A stretch of 53,602 nt of DNA from an uncultured Lachnospiraceae bacterium (GCA_930972465.1 CAKNHF010000020.1:1-53602), one strand, 5' to 3'. Counted from the stretch's first letter, positions 9,165 through 17,774 are shown. The notes: generated by a model not told the origin, from the sequence alone. Program-made: numbers and translations.

Positions 9165-9610
9165 TTTTCATCCTCCTCATAGCATTTTAAAATCAGTTTA
9201 ACCCCTGACACGTTCACCACCTGTGCCAGTGTGCCTTTTTCAAGTTTTTTCGCATTGTCGGCAGAACGGGCCGTCCACTCCTTTCCTCTTGCAACTGCGG
9301 TTCCTGTCTGCGCCAGATTATCCACTGTCTCCGTAACCTTTACAATCTCTCCGATCAGCTCTTCATAATTTGTCTTTACATGATGTGTATTTATGTACTT
9401 CTTTGCAAAAGGGCGGGTAAACACAAGAAGCAGAAGAGAAACCAATGCAAAAATTCCCAGCTGCCATCCGATTCCTCCGCCCGCCGCGGAGACGAGCAGC
9501 GCCGCGAGAGCCCCTCCCGCCAGCCATATCGATGTCAGCCCGACCGTTGCAATCTCCACCGCCAGAAACAGGATCATAAGTCCTGCCCAGATCATGATTT
9601 CCTTATCCAT
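9161..9610 (-). CDS. NfeD family protein (short form)
   Basis: A 149-residue protein with three or four hydrophobic segments (about 6-22, 27-45, 48-65) and a C-terminal soluble beta-barrel domain of OB-fold type (about 85-145, with GTAVARGKEWTARS). This is the short NfeD form lacking the ClpP-like protease domain, which normally partners the adjacent SPFH protein in the membrane. It is the first gene of the operon nfeD-slipin-helicase, with overlapping junctions throughout, and a clear promoter precedes it. Confidence 0.9.
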   Translation of the reverse strand: MDKEIMIWAGLMILFLAVEIATVGLTSIWLAGGALAALLVSAAGGGIGWQLGIFALVSLLLLVFTRPFAKKYINTHHVKTNYEELIGEIVKVTETVDNLAQTGTAVARGKEWTARSADNAKKLEKGTLAQVVNVSGVKLILKCYEEDEK

Positions 9611-9660
9611 ATAGCGCCTTTCTCCTCAGTAATATCTTTGCAGTTAATGGTGATGGTTCT

Positions 9661-9689
9661 ATCATAATCTGATTTTGCTCTTTATACAA
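9661..9689 (-). promoter_or_regulatory. Promoter of the nfeD-slipin-helicase operon
   Basis: Minus strand -35 TTGTAT (9684-9689), 17-bp spacer, -10 TATGAT (9661-9666), about 50 bp before the nfeD ATG. It lies just past the stop codon of the upstream DNA repair gene. Confidence 0.7.
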
Positions 9690-9695
9690 CTCTTT

Positions 9696-10457
9696 TTACG
9701 AAAATTCCGTCATTTCCCTTCGGTATCTTTTCGGAAGATGTGTCCGCTGCAGCTTCGGGTTTTCTCTTTCTTTTACTGCAATGGATTCAAAAAAAGCCTT
9801 CCAGAGTTCTTCATATTCCTTCTGATTTGCGGAGATTCTGGATGCGGACTCTTTATTAAGTTCTTCTCCGCAGATCAGTCTGCATTCGGCGCCGGCGCGA
9901 TGCGCAAGAAAAGCTTTATGTGTCTTATCATAGATCATCCAGTTTTCCAGAGGAAAGCGGTCCGCAAAATGCTCAGCAATGCAGGCAAGTATCTTTGTGC
10001 GGGGCGATATCTCGGAGAACAGCACACCGTTCTCCAGTTCTCTGAATCGAATCACTTCCTTGTAGATGTGTGCCTCATTGGATACACGCCTGCTCAGTTC
10101 AAACACCTTTGCAACAGCCGGGCATCCCAGATGATCCATGATCCTGGTGCTGTCCGCTATACGCCTGGCCTCCTGCATTGTCCGGAACACAGCATCTCCC
10201 TTTTCATTATCATCGGACAGAATCGCAAGATAAAAATCCCAGTAGGTATTATATCCCATATATCTTTTTATCATTCTCTGCACGGCCGGAACTTTCTTTT
10301 CGCATTCCTCAACAATCCTGTATTCACAGAACAACTGCTGCTGCGTCTTCCCCCGCAGTTCAATTCCCGCCTCACGGTTTCTGCTCTCTTTCCACGCATC
10401 GTAAAGGGCGGAATAGATACCTGTTACCGTATCATGGCATATATATACCTGTTTCAT
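9696..10457 (-). CDS. TIGR03915/DUF4130 family putative DNA repair protein
   Basis: About 253 residues. The text matches TIGR03915 proteins: start KQVYICHDTVTGIYSALYDAW, a middle VFELSRRVSNEAHIYKEVIRF and the late segment WMIYDKTHKAFLAHR. In other bacteria the same domain is fused to a uracil-DNA-glycosylase-like domain; here it stands alone. It is always met next to the radical SAM partner found directly upstream (27-bp gap), and repair or modification of DNA is inferred from that linkage. TTG and two ATG codons compete as start; the ATG at 10457 has the best spacing to AGGGA. No catalytic residue can be assigned. Confidence 0.85.
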   Translation of the reverse strand: MKQVYICHDTVTGIYSALYDAWKESRNREAGIELRGKTQQQLFCEYRIVEECEKKVPAVQRMIKRYMGYNTYWDFYLAILSDDNEKGDAVFRTMQEARRIADSTRIMDHLGCPAVAKVFELSRRVSNEAHIYKEVIRFRELENGVLFSEISPRTKILACIAEHFADRFPLENWMIYDKTHKAFLAHRAGAECRLICGEELNKESASRISANQKEYEELWKAFFESIAVKERENPKLQRTHLPKRYRREMTEFS

Positions 10458-10484
10458 CATCAATCCCTGCCTTTAAAATCATAC

Positions 10485-11807
10485 TCATTGGAATGTAAGT
10501 CTCGCCTTTTCCGGATCCATATCATCGAAAAGCGTCAGCTGTCTGTAGTTCAGGCTACCAGCCCCCTCCGGAATCCGCTCCTTTGTATTAAGGAGATTTC
10601 TCGTAATATAATCTTCCTCAATCTTTGTCGGGCACATCATTTTGCCGCTGCATGTGATAAAGTAAAGCGCACGTTTAAGCACGACGCCGATTTTCCGCAG
10701 ATCATCAAATTGAAGATTTCCCATTCTTCTAGCCTTTACAATGCGCGATGCGGATTTGCATCCGATTCCCGGAACGCGAAGAAGCATACGGTATTCGGCA
10801 CGATTGATTTCAACCGGAAACAATTCCAGATGTTTCAGCGCCCAGCAGCACTTGGGATCAAGAAAAATATTGAAATTCGGATTCTTTTCATCCAGAAGTT
10901 CCGCCGCCTCAAAATGATAGAATCTGAGCAGCCAGTCGGCCTGATAAAGCCTGTGTTCCCGGAGCAGAGGCGGCCCGTCATGAGAAACTGCCGGAAAGAC
11001 GCTGTCTCTGTTCACAGGCACAAAAGCTGAATAGAAGACTCTCTTCAGATCAAATTTTTTGTAAAGCGCCTCTGCTGTACTAAGGATGTGATAGTCCGTA
11101 TCCTGAGTCGCTCCTATGATCATCTGGGTGCTCTGTCCTGCCGGCACGAATCTCGGAGCATTTCTGTACAGAGTTATCTCTTCCCTGTTTTGCCTCATCC
11201 CGTCCTGTACAAATCTCATGGGAGTCAGAATATTCTTTCTTGATTTATGCGGCGCAAGACGTCTCAGTCCCTCAGCGGTCGGCAGTTCCACATTCACGCT
11301 CATCCTGTCCGCAAGGAACCCCGTAAGACGGATAAGCCTGGTATCAGCTCCCGGAATCGCCTTGACATGAATATAACCCTGAAAATTATATACATGCCGA
11401 AGTTTATATAATGTCACATATAACAGTTCCATTGTATAATCGGGGCTTTTCAGTATGCCGGAGCTAAGGAATAATCCTTCGATGTAATTTCTCCGATAAA
11501 ATTCCATCGTCAGTGTACATATGTCATCCGGAGTAAATGATGTCCTTACCACATCGTTTGAAGAACGATTGACACAATATTTGCAGTCATAGATACATTC
11601 ATTTGTAAACAGGATCTTAAGCAGTGATATGCATCTGCCGTCAGCCGAAAAACTGTGGCAGATTCCTGCTCTGCTGCAGTTTCCCATACCATTCCCGTCT
11701 CCCCTGCGATCCACTCCGCTCGAAGTACAGGCCACGTCATATTTGGCCGCATCCGAGAGGATCTGAAGCTTTTCGTATAAAGTCATTTCTGTCTGAATAC
11801 AATCCAA
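10485..11807 (-). CDS. Putative DNA modification/repair radical SAM protein (TIGR03916)
   Basis: About 440 residues. It has a radical SAM CxxxCxxC motif (C71, C75, C78, in CIYDCKYC), the family-specific Cys-rich segment before it (CSRAGICHSF) and a helix-hairpin-helix-like DNA-binding motif late in the chain (RVPGIGCKSASRIV). The family is known from its linkage to uracil-DNA-glycosylase-like or DUF4130 proteins; the reaction is unknown. I choose TTG at 11807: GGAGG lies eight bases upstream, whereas the ATG at 11831 has no ribosome site and falls within an operator at about the predicted transcription start. First gene of a two-gene operon under predicted LexA control. Confidence 0.87.
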   Translation of the reverse strand: MDCIQTEMTLYEKLQILSDAAKYDVACTSSGVDRRGDGNGMGNCSRAGICHSFSADGRCISLLKILFTNECIYDCKYCVNRSSNDVVRTSFTPDDICTLTMEFYRRNYIEGLFLSSGILKSPDYTMELLYVTLYKLRHVYNFQGYIHVKAIPGADTRLIRLTGFLADRMSVNVELPTAEGLRRLAPHKSRKNILTPMRFVQDGMRQNREEITLYRNAPRFVPAGQSTQMIIGATQDTDYHILSTAEALYKKFDLKRVFYSAFVPVNRDSVFPAVSHDGPPLLREHRLYQADWLLRFYHFEAAELLDEKNPNFNIFLDPKCCWALKHLELFPVEINRAEYRMLLRVPGIGCKSASRIVKARRMGNLQFDDLRKIGVVLKRALYFITCSGKMMCPTKIEEDYITRNLLNTKERIPEGAGSLNYRQLTLFDDMDPEKARLTFQ

Positions 11808-11824
11808 CGCCTCCGCCTCCATTC

Positions 11825-11873
11825 CGAACATTTGTTCTGTTTAGAGGATAGCACATATGTTCGATATTTTCAA
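11825..11873 (-). promoter_or_regulatory. Promoter with two LexA-like (SOS) boxes
   Basis: Minus strand -35 TTGAAA (11868-11873), 17-bp spacer, -10 TATCCT (11845-11850). Box 1, CGAACATATGTGCT (11850-11863), fills the spacer. Box 2, AGAACAAATGTTCG (11825-11838), starts at the predicted transcription start. The Gram-positive LexA consensus is CGAAC-N4-GTTCG; box 2 has a perfect GAAC-N4-GTTC core and box 1 has one core mismatch. The centres are 25 bp apart. The placement is that of a repressor blocking RNA polymerase. Confidence 0.75.
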
Positions 11874-11880
11874 CTGTTTT

Positions 11881-11923
11881 ATATATAAAAATACCGTTAC
11901 CGGTATAAAACCGGAAACGGTAT
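11881..11923 (-). terminator. Intrinsic terminator of ptsHI
   Basis: ATACCGTT-A-CCGG (11891-11903) pairs with CCGG-A-AACGGTAT (11911-11923), 12 pairs with one A-A mismatch and a 7-nt loop. Minus-strand RNA continues as TTTTTATATAT. It separates ptsI from the DNA repair promoter. Confidence 0.85.
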
Positions 11924-11962
11924 ATAAAATCATATATTATTGTTTTCAGACATCCGCGGGGA

Positions 11963-13585
11963 TTATTCGCATTCTCTGATTCTCTTTCTTAACGGAAGAA
12001 CCATGGATGGTGATACGGACAATTCATCCAGCCCCATCTTCAGGAACTCTTCTGTCAATTCAAGATCAGCGCCGAGCTCTCCGCAGATACCGATCCACGC
12101 TCCCTCTGCATGTGCATTTTCAGCAGCCATTTTAATCATGGCGAGCACTGCCGGGTGATGCGGATCATAGAATTCATCAAGTTTTGAATTCTGACGGTCG
12201 ATCGCCAATGTATACTGAGTAAGATCGTTGGTTCCGACACTGAAGAAATCCACTTCCTTCGCGAGCTCGCGGCTGATCATTACAGAGGCCGGAGTCTCGA
12301 TCATGATACCAAGTTCAACATCCTCTTTGTAAGGAATTCCCTCATTTTTCAATTCTTCCTTAACTTCCGCAATGATTTCCTTGATCCTGAGCACTTCCTT
12401 CACAGAAATAATCATCGGGAACATTATGGAAATGTTGCCGTACACGGCCGCACGATAAAGCGCCCTGAGCTGAGTTTTGAATATCTCGGGTCTTGTCAGA
12501 CAGATACGGATGGCTCTGTATCCGAGAGCCGGATTATCTTCCTTGTCGAGTCCGAAATAGTCAACCTGCTTATCTGCTCCTATGTCAAGTGTACGGATAA
12601 TGACCTTCTTTCCCGCCATATTCTCCGCAACCTGCTTATAGACAGAAAACTGCTGTTCTTCTGTCGGGAAATCGGAATTCTCAAGATAAAGGAACTCACT
12701 TCGGAAAAGTCCGATGCCTCCTGCATCATTCTTGAGGACCGCGCCCACATCCGAGACATTACCGATATTGGCATAGACATTGATTTTCTGCCCGCTCTTG
12801 GTAACATTCTCTTTTCCTTTGAGCTGCTCAAGGAGCGCTTTCTGCTCCAGATCTTTGGCACGCTTGTCCTGCATCTCCTTCATGGTCTCTTCATCAGGAT
12901 CAATGTAAAGGGTGCCCGTAAAACCGTCAATAATCGCATCTCTGCCATCATATTCCTGAAGCAGATTCTCGCCCAGCCCGATGACTGCAGGAATATTCAT
13001 GGTACGCGCGAGGATAGCCGTATGTGAATTCGAAGAACCGTACATAGTTGCAAAGCCAAGTACTTTACTCTTGTCAAGCTGGACTGTCTCGCTCGGTGCA
13101 AGATCATCCGCCGCTATGATACACGGCTCATTCATCTCTCCCATTCCGGCGCTGACACCGCATAAAATGTCGAGCACACGCTCGGATACATCCTTAACAT
13201 CGGCTGCTCTCCCCTGCATATATGCATCGTCCATCGCGGCAAACATCTTTTGAAAATTGTCCGCCGTTGTGGCAACTGCAAACTCAGCATTTACCTCCTG
13301 AGTACGTATAATATTTTCTATTGACTCAAGATAATCAAGATCTTCAAGCATCATCTGATGAATCTCAAAGATCATGGCATTCGCTTCGCCTACATCATCA
13401 AGTGCTTTCTCGTAAAGGCCTTTCAGCTGAGCTACCGCCGTATCCTTTGCCTTCTGAAAACGGGCCCACTCTTCATCCACATTATCGACATGTGTTCTCT
13501 TGATCACTTTGTCTTTTCTTTTATAAAACATAAGTTTTCCGATAGAGACACCGCCGAAAACACTTTTACCACAAATTGTAATCAT
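11963..13585 (-). CDS. ptsI: PTS enzyme I, phosphoenolpyruvate-protein phosphotransferase
   Basis: Transfers the phosphoryl group of PEP to HPr in the cytoplasm, the first step of the sugar phosphotransferase system. The 540-residue chain has the full family layout: HPr-binding helical domain (about 20-140), phosphohistidine domain with His188 in GSSNSHTAILAR, and the PEP-binding TIM barrel (about 255-540) with FRSEFLY, the RTLDIGADK segment and the late CGELGAD motif. It begins three bases after the ptsH stop, with GGAGAA upstream. Length is close to the usual 570. Confidence 0.97.
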   Translation of the reverse strand: MITICGKSVFGGVSIGKLMFYKRKDKVIKRTHVDNVDEEWARFQKAKDTAVAQLKGLYEKALDDVGEANAMIFEIHQMMLEDLDYLESIENIIRTQEVNAEFAVATTADNFQKMFAAMDDAYMQGRAADVKDVSERVLDILCGVSAGMGEMNEPCIIAADDLAPSETVQLDKSKVLGFATMYGSSNSHTAILARTMNIPAVIGLGENLLQEYDGRDAIIDGFTGTLYIDPDEETMKEMQDKRAKDLEQKALLEQLKGKENVTKSGQKINVYANIGNVSDVGAVLKNDAGGIGLFRSEFLYLENSDFPTEEQQFSVYKQVAENMAGKKVIIRTLDIGADKQVDYFGLDKEDNPALGYRAIRICLTRPEIFKTQLRALYRAAVYGNISIMFPMIISVKEVLRIKEIIAEVKEELKNEGIPYKEDVELGIMIETPASVMISRELAKEVDFFSVGTNDLTQYTLAIDRQNSKLDEFYDPHHPAVLAMIKMAAENAHAEGAWIGICGELGADLELTEEFLKMGLDELSVSPSMVLPLRKRIRECE

Positions 13586-13588
13586 AAC

Positions 13589-13846
13589 TTATAAATTCTC
13601 CTTGAAGAAAGCTTCTAACTCGGCAATTGCCTTATCCTCATCTGCGCCGTCAGCAGTTACGGTAACTTCCTCTCCCGTCTTTACTCCCAGACCCATAACG
13701 CCGAAGATTCTCTTCGCGTCTGCGCTCTTTTCGCCTTTGGCGATCTTGACAGCTGACTGATATCCTGCAGCCTGTTTTACAAGAATACCTGCCGGTCTTG
13801 CATGAATTCCTTCCGGATCAGTAATCACATATTTAAATTCTTTCAT
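13589..13846 (-). CDS. ptsH: HPr phosphocarrier protein, Arg at position 46
   Basis: An 85-residue HPr that carries phosphate from enzyme I to sugar-specific EIIA domains. The active-site histidine is His15 in GIHARPAG. The usual regulatory Ser46, phosphorylated by HPr kinase in Gram-positive catabolite repression, is Arg46 here (segment KRIFGVMGLGV). By sequence this HPr should not respond to HPr kinase, so catabolite repression would need another carrier or mechanism. GAGGAAAT serves as ribosome site. It heads the ptsHI operon. Confidence 0.96.
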   Translation of the reverse strand: MKEFKYVITDPEGIHARPAGILVKQAAGYQSAVKIAKGEKSADAKRIFGVMGLGVKTGEEVTVTADGADEDKAIAELEAFFKENL

Positions 13847-13887
13847 AGCTACATTTCCTCCTTTTAGCTTATAGTGATTCTTGTAAA

Positions 13888-13916
13888 AGTATATAACATA
13901 TTGTACGAATTTTCAA
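13888..13916 (-). promoter_or_regulatory. Promoter of ptsHI
   Basis: Minus strand -35 TTGAAA (13911-13916), 17-bp spacer, -10 TATACT (13888-13893), giving a leader of about 35 nt before ptsH. No CcpA cre box was recognised by eye. Confidence 0.75.
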
Positions 13917-13996
13917 TCAACTTTGCAGTGTTTTTAAGCATAATGATGCTCTGAAAAATGCTTTTTTAACGTTCCATAACCACATTTTTATACTTT

Positions 13997-14926
13997 TCAC
14001 TCAAAAAGCGGCGTCGACAGATACCGTTCTCCCGTATCCGGAAGAAGCGCAACAATAACTTTCCCTTCATTCTCACTCTTTTCCGCCTCAAGAAGAGCGG
14101 CGTGAAGTGCGGCTCCCGATGTAATCCCGGTAAGGATACCTTCCCGCCGCGCCAGCAGTCTTGCCGCTGCATAAGCATCATCCTCTGTCACCTGTACGAC
14201 TTCATCATATATTCCGGTATCCAGAACGCCGGGGATAAAGCCGGCTCCGATTCCCTGCAGTCCGTGAGCCCCCGGCCTGCCTCCGGAAAGCACCGGTGAA
14301 CGGGAAGGCTCCACAGCGATCACTTTGACAGAAGATTTCTTTTCTTTCAGATATCTTCCCGTTCCTGTTATGGTTCCTCCGGTTCCCACGCCGGCCACAA
14401 AAACATCCACTTTTCCGTCCGTATCCTCCCATATTTCGGGGCCGGTCGTCCGGTAGTGCGCATCAGGATTCGCCGGATTTGCAAACTGTCCCAGGACAAC
14501 AGAATTTTCCCTCTCCTTCTGAAGCTCCTCCGCTTTTTCTATCGCGCCAGCCATGCCTTTTGCCCCTTCTGTCAGAACAATTTCAGCGCCATAGCCGAGA
14601 AGAAGTTTCCTTCTCTCAATACTCATTGTCTCCGGCATCACAAAGACTGCCCTGTATCCTCTGGACGCAGCCACTGATGCAAGACCTATTCCTGTATTTC
14701 CGCTTGTGGGTTCTATGATTGTAGCGCCCGGGCGGATCCGGCCGGACTTCTCCGCCTCCTCGATCATACTCAAAGCCGCTCTGTCCTTCACGCTGCCTGC
14801 CGGGTTAAAGTACTCCAGTTTCACAATGAGCTTCGCCTTAAGGCCTCTTTCTTTCTGTATGCCGGCTGTCTCAAGAAGAGGTGTATGCCCGATCATTTCC
14901 GTAACGCTTTTATATACTGCTGTCAT
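13997..14926 (-). CDS. cysK: Cysteine synthase A (O-acetylserine sulfhydrylase)
   Basis: Makes L-cysteine from O-acetylserine and sulfide in the cytoplasm with pyridoxal phosphate. The 309-residue protein has the PLP lysine K47 in NPAGSVKDRA, the substrate loop EPTSGNTGIG and the phosphate-binding loop GVGTGGTITG. ATG at 14926, nine bases after AGGAGG, gives the standard start; the longer frame adds eight unlikely residues. It stands alone between ptsH and the divergent cold shock gene. No S-box or T-box leader is visible. Confidence 0.96.
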   Translation of the reverse strand: MTAVYKSVTEMIGHTPLLETAGIQKERGLKAKLIVKLEYFNPAGSVKDRAALSMIEEAEKSGRIRPGATIIEPTSGNTGIGLASVAASRGYRAVFVMPETMSIERRKLLLGYGAEIVLTEGAKGMAGAIEKAEELQKERENSVVLGQFANPANPDAHYRTTGPEIWEDTDGKVDVFVAGVGTGGTITGTGRYLKEKKSSVKVIAVEPSRSPVLSGGRPGAHGLQGIGAGFIPGVLDTGIYDEVVQVTEDDAYAAARLLARREGILTGITSGAALHAALLEAEKSENEGKVIVALLPDTGERYLSTPLFE

Positions 14927-15049
14927 ATCACATTTCCTCCTTTTTAACATGTCTGCATCGTTTGCAGTGCATCTCTATTTTACCCGGAGTCGCGGTGTAA
15001 AACAAGTGGCTCTTTTTTGTCTATTTTTACGAGGCAGACAATAAATACA

Positions 15050-15078
15050 TTGACTTTTATTGTTAAACATGCTACACT
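15050..15078 (+). promoter_or_regulatory. Promoter of the cold shock gene
   Basis: TTGACT (15050-15055), 17-bp spacer, TACACT (15073-15078). The start codon is 65 bp downstream, giving a leader of about 58 nt, as is typical for temperature-sensing csp mRNAs. Confidence 0.8.
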
Positions 15079-15142
15079 GTCACAGTATCGATAGAAGTTA
15101 TATATCGATATGCAACTTATCAATCTTATGGAGGGTAACACA

Positions 15143-15340
15143 ATGACAGGTACAGTAAAATGGTTTAACAACCAGAAGGGTTACGGATTCATCTCCGATT
15201 CCGAGGGCAATGACATCTTTGTTCACTACAGCGGACTTGTAATGGATGGATTCAAATCCCTGGAAGAAGGCCAGGCTGTCGAATTTGATGTGACAGAAGG
15301 CGCCAAAGGACCACAGGCAACTAACGTAGTAAAACTTTAA
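15143..15340 (+). CDS. Cold shock protein (CspA family)
   Basis: A 65-residue single cold shock domain that binds single-stranded RNA and DNA and acts as an RNA chaperone. Both nucleic-acid motifs are present: RNP1-like KGYGFIS and RNP2-like DIFVHYS. The open frame starts earlier, but ATG at 15143 has GGAGGG upstream and gives the canonical [16 protein letters not shown]. It is monocistronic, with its own promoter and a strong terminator. Which family paralogue (CspA-E) it is cannot be decided here. Confidence 0.96.
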   Translation: MTGTVKWFNNQKGYGFISDSEGNDIFVHYSGLVMDGFKSLEEGQAVEFDVTEGAKGPQATNVVKL

Positions 15341-15420
15341 TCAGATTTTTTAATGTACCTTTTAATATATAAATCAGACAGGCATTTAATATTAAAAAGC
15401 AATACAGAGAAAAGAGATTA

Positions 15421-15466
15421 AAAGAATACCGCCGGACAGTCAATCACCTGCCCGGCGGTATTCTTT
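15421..15466. terminator. Bidirectional intrinsic terminator
   Basis: AAAGAATACCGCCGG (15421-15435) pairs perfectly over 15 bp with CCGGCGGTATTCTTT (15452-15466); loop 16 nt. U-rich tails exist on both sides. It closes the rightward csp transcript and the leftward paaK-ior-ACT operon. The 15341-15420 stretch before it is AT-rich with nothing recognisable. Confidence 0.9.
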
Positions 15467-15470
15467 TATT

Positions 15471-15920
15471 CTATATTCTGCCCTTAATATTTGATACGTA
15501 CGCTTCCGAAGCTTCCCATACATCGAAGCCGCTGCCTCTCAGAATATCCACCACCCTTGCCGGGTCATCTGTCTTGAGGACAGCCGACGCGTCGTCTCCG
15601 TTTGCAAACGCATACATATACTCGATGTTTACATCCCCCTCGACGATCTGATGCATTGCTTTGCTGAGAGAGCCTGTTTCGTGCGGCACCCTAAGAGCCA
15701 CTACGTCTGTAAGCATGGATGTGATCCCGTTCTCCTTGAGAACGGCTTTTCCCTTATTCGGATCTGAAACGATCATCCTGAGCATGCCGTATTCTGCAGT
15801 ATCGGCAAGACTCAGCGCAACGATATTGACATCATTTCCCGCAAGCACCGAAAGCACCTCGTCAAGCCGTCCTTCGCGGTTTTCCAGAAACACCGACAGC
15901 TGCTGAATCGTGATTCCCAT
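15471..15920 (-). CDS. Tandem ACT domain protein, last gene of arylacetate operon
   Basis: A 149-residue protein made of two ACT modules (about 1-65 and 70-140), small ligand-binding folds that usually sense amino acids. It starts MGITIQQLSVFLENREGRL at ATG 15920, behind GGGAGG; an upstream extension of 30 codons lacks a ribosome site. A related but distinct protein lies two genes upstream, and both accompany phenylacetate-CoA-ligase-like genes, a pairing common in anaerobes. It has no DNA-binding or catalytic domain, so it probably regulates an enzyme in response to an aromatic amino acid; this is inference. Confidence 0.88.
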   Translation of the reverse strand: MGITIQQLSVFLENREGRLDEVLSVLAGNDVNIVALSLADTAEYGMLRMIVSDPNKGKAVLKENGITSMLTDVVALRVPHETGSLSKAMHQIVEGDVNIEYMYAFANGDDASAVLKTDDPARVVDILRGSGFDVWEASEAYVSNIKGRI

Positions 15921-15939
15921 AGTATGATACCTCCCTTTT

Positions 15940-17271
15940 CTACAGATTCCTGTTGTCGATAACTCGAACCGCTTTTCCTTCACTTCTCTGAATGGACTTC
16001 GGCTCAACAAGTTTAACTCTTACAGATACGCCAAGCGCCGTCTTGAGGACAGCAGCGATCTTATTTCTCAGTGCGTCAAGTTTCCTGATCTCATCAGAGA
16101 ACATACTCTCATCAACCTCAACCATAACGGTCAGTACATCCAGATTATCCTCTCTGTCAACGATCATCATGTAGTGCGGGGCGACCGCTCCTCCCATTCC
16201 GAGGAGTGCCGTCTCCACCTGGGTCGGGAACACATTGACTCCGCGTATAACTTTCATGTCATCTGTCCTTCCCTTGAACTTGGAAATTCTTGGAAGTGTT
16301 CTTCCGCACTCACAGGTGCTGTGATCGATGCTGGTCAGATCTTTTGTACGATACCGGATCAGAGGCATCGCCTCTTTCGCAAGCGTTGTAAATACAAGCT
16401 CTCCGGTCTCACCGTCCGCACATTTTTCCTGTGTCGCCGGATTCAGCACTTCCGGATAGAAATAGTCGTGGTGTACATGAAGTCCCGCATGATGGATGCA
16501 CTCCTGGGCAACCCCCGGACCGGTTACTTCACAGAGTCCGTAGATATCAAAGCAGTTTATATGCAGGATGCTCTCGATCTTTTTCCTCATTTCCTCGGTC
16601 CATGGCTCAGCCCCGTGGATTCCGGCTTTCAATTTCAGTCTGTCAACGACACCGGCTTCCTGAAGTGACTCCGCGAGATAAAGAGCATAGGAAGGAGTAC
16701 ATGCGAAGGCTGTTGCTCCCAGATCTTCCATACACATCATCTGTCTTTTTGTATTTCCGGCCGACATGGGGATCGCCGTTGCGCCGAGCGCCTTGGCGCC
16801 GTAGTCAAGCCCCATACCCCCGGTAAAAAGTCCGTATCCGTAGCAAACGTGTATGATATCCTCATCAGTCAGTCCTGCCATTACAAGACCTCTTGCGACG
16901 CATTCACCCCAGACGTCCACGTCTTTCTGTGAATAGGGGGCTATGGTAAGTTTTCCTGTCGTTCCGGATGTTCCCTGTACACGTACCACATCTTTCATGG
17001 GAATTGCAAGCAGTCCGAAGGGATAGTTGTTCTTCAGATCTTCTTTCGTAGTAAACGGAAGTTTACCGATGTCTTCAATAGATCTTATATCTCCGGGTTC
17101 CACCCCGATGTCCTGCATTTTTTTGCGGTAAAATTCCACATTGTTGTACACCCTGTTCACAACATCAACAAGGCGTCTGCTCTGCAGGGCCGCCATCTCA
17201 TCCCTGCTCATACATTCAATCTTCGGGTCTCTGATCTTTTCGACCCAGTTTTCCAATGATACTGCCGCCAT
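15940..17271 (-). CDS. paaK: Phenylacetate-CoA ligase family protein, copy 1
   Basis: A 443-residue adenylate-forming enzyme that joins an arylacetate to CoA with ATP. It has the P-loop-like VQGTSGTTGKLT (about 95-106), the family block YGYGLFTGG, the nucleotide-binding IYGLCEVTGPG and the C-terminal RGVNVFPTQVE typical of PaaK. A second copy of the same family opens this operon at 20098-21408; the two differ widely, so they may prefer different acids (phenylacetate, indoleacetate, hydroxyphenylacetate). ATG follows AAGGAG. Confidence 0.9.
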   Translation of the reverse strand: MAAVSLENWVEKIRDPKIECMSRDEMAALQSRRLVDVVNRVYNNVEFYRKKMQDIGVEPGDIRSIEDIGKLPFTTKEDLKNNYPFGLLAIPMKDVVRVQGTSGTTGKLTIAPYSQKDVDVWGECVARGLVMAGLTDEDIIHVCYGYGLFTGGMGLDYGAKALGATAIPMSAGNTKRQMMCMEDLGATAFACTPSYALYLAESLQEAGVVDRLKLKAGIHGAEPWTEEMRKKIESILHINCFDIYGLCEVTGPGVAQECIHHAGLHVHHDYFYPEVLNPATQEKCADGETGELVFTTLAKEAMPLIRYRTKDLTSIDHSTCECGRTLPRISKFKGRTDDMKVIRGVNVFPTQVETALLGMGGAVAPHYMMIVDREDNLDVLTVMVEVDESMFSDEIRKLDALRNKIAAVLKTALGVSVRVKLVEPKSIQRSEGKAVRVIDNRNL

Positions 17272-17318
17272 CTCTTTTTCTCCTTTTGAGTGTTCCTTTT
17301 TCTTTCCTTACGGACCGG

Positions 17319-17738
17319 TCACAGTTCCGTATCCTCGATCAGTTTTACATCCGCTTCTTTCAGAACCTTCTCCGCTTTTTCATAATCATCCGTGTGGAAG
17401 ATCATGACCGGGGCTCTTCCCTCTCTGATCACAAAGGAATAGATATAGTTTACGTTAATCTCACCGTCCGCAAGAATTTTAAGCATCTGATTGAGATTGC
17501 CTTTCCTGTCTTCCAGTTCCACACCGATTACCCGATTCACTCTTGTGACGAATCCTTTTGCCGTCAGGCTTTCCTTCGCTCTCTGGGGCTCATCGACCAC
17601 AAGACGCATGATCCCGAATTCCGGAGTGTCAAACGTAGAGATCGCACGGATATTAATGTGGGACTCCGTAAGTACGGAAGTGACCTTCATCATGCTTCCG
17701 GGCTCATTTTCAACAAACACTGATATCTGCCTGATCAA
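17319..17738 (-). CDS. Tandem ACT domain protein between iorB and paaK
   Basis: A 139-residue protein with two ACT modules (about 2-70 and 71-137; starts IRQISVFVENEPGS). The start is TTG at 17738, behind GGAGGTGA; no in-frame ATG lies near. It is a homologue of the ACT protein at 15471-15920 and sits between the oxidoreductase genes and a ligase. It is probably a sensor of aromatic amino acids or oxoacids that tunes the neighbouring enzymes; direct evidence is lacking. Confidence 0.88.
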   Translation of the reverse strand: MIRQISVFVENEPGSMMKVTSVLTESHINIRAISTFDTPEFGIMRLVVDEPQRAKESLTAKGFVTRVNRVIGVELEDRKGNLNQMLKILADGEINVNYIYSFVIREGRAPVMIFHTDDYEKAEKVLKEADVKLIEDTEL

Positions 17739-17774
17739 TCTATCACCTCCCTGTATCCTTTATTTTTGAATATT

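Noticed and set aside
9675-11030. 451-codon open frame on the plus strand
   Set aside because: It lies wholly antisense to the TIGR03915 and radical SAM genes, is rich in Phe/His/Ser/Cys, has no ribosome site and no recognisable domain; a shadow of the real genes.
11829-11831. ATG at 11831 as start of the radical SAM gene
   Set aside because: No ribosome site, lies within a LexA-like box a few bases from the predicted transcription start; TTG 11807 with GGAGG fits better.
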